The notes under the pieces: generated by a model
Told to the model about the DNA's origin: nothing
Database searches by the model: none
What the model saw: the letters and a program-made list of their open reading frames with translations, nothing else
Shown here: positions 63,991-64,000 of the stretch, one piece after another
Numbering within the stretch: the first letter of the stretch is position 1
Layout: each line of letters begins with the position of its first letter
Program-made: the position numbers and the translations under genes
NCBI GenBank assembly: GCA_028871055.1
Contig: JAGWON010000001.1
Location: 124,001-188,000, forward strand
Source of the DNA: Alphaproteobacteria bacterium
GTDB taxonomy: Bacteria > Pseudomonadota > Alphaproteobacteria > ATCC43930 > CGMCC-115725
Length of the DNA: 64,000 nucleotides
Reading direction: 5' to 3'

Positions 63991-64000
63991 TTACGCGCGC
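63987..64000 (-). CDS. Last codons of a probable antitoxin gene (partial)
   Basis: The final codons read Ala-Arg-Lys-stop, with TGA overlapping the toxin GTG. Only the overlap and the expected antitoxin-toxin order support this. Confidence 0.3.

Overview
The window is a GC-rich bacterial chromosome segment with tightly packed, often 1-17 nt overlapping genes. Gene content and order point to an Alphaproteobacterium, probably Rhodospirillales-like: a YlxR/L7Ae fusion beside nusA and infB, MucR, olsB-plsC/olsA, a HemJ-type haem pathway, Tim44-like and MltA genes near secB, and hemE back to back with the DUF299 kinase gene. The species cannot be named from sequence reading alone.

Region 1 (1-15390, minus strand) is housekeeping: tsaB-rimI, mucR, fur-olsB-plsC-miaB-phoH-ybeY-corC-lnt, an XRE regulator, trmB, then the rimP-nusA-ylxR-infB operon with its own promoter and an attenuator-like leader. 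metK, usual in this neighbourhood, is absent. Region 2 (15413-29680) has mixed strands: D-Ala-D-Ala dipeptidase, an Nfu iron-sulfur protein, trpS, murJ, dapB/nth (overlapping tail to tail), comM, a response regulator, an orphan ABC binding protein, a Kup potassium transporter and a PAS protein. Region 3 (29863-36474) has the histidine genes hisBHAF and hisE-HIT, split by a padR gene on the other strand, and then hslVU and a cold-shock gene.

Region 4 (36682-47956) has an XRE gene and smr joined to a lactate-utilisation operon (lutABC), a P-type cation ATPase, a cytochrome c, two envelope proteins, mltA, a Tim44-like gene and secB. Region 5 (47957-51433) is an accessory island: a pile of palindromic repeats, an IS1595-type transposase, two AT-richer genes (one a dCTP-deaminase relative whose ribosome binding site lies in a hairpin), a small DNA-binding protein with four 11-bp-spaced operator heptamers over its start, a tRNA-Gly with an odd anticodon arm, and a small gene pair whose second member has an in-frame TGA. 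Region 6 (51494-59646) has dnaQ, coaE, aroE, maf and ppsR leftward and hemE, hemH, hemJ and rho rightward. The 389-bp gap between ppsR and hemE is, by synteny with Caulobacter and Rickettsia, a candidate replication origin. Region 7 (59669-64000) has a membrane protein, a quinone oxidoreductase, a dienelactone hydrolase, a GDSL hydrolase and a ParE-type toxin at the edge.

At least four families of dispersed palindromic repeats recur on the right half. One copy is read in frame inside smr, and others form the 5' end of mltA. No complete new multi-gene system is evident. The most unusual material is the 47957-51433 island and the coding palindromes.
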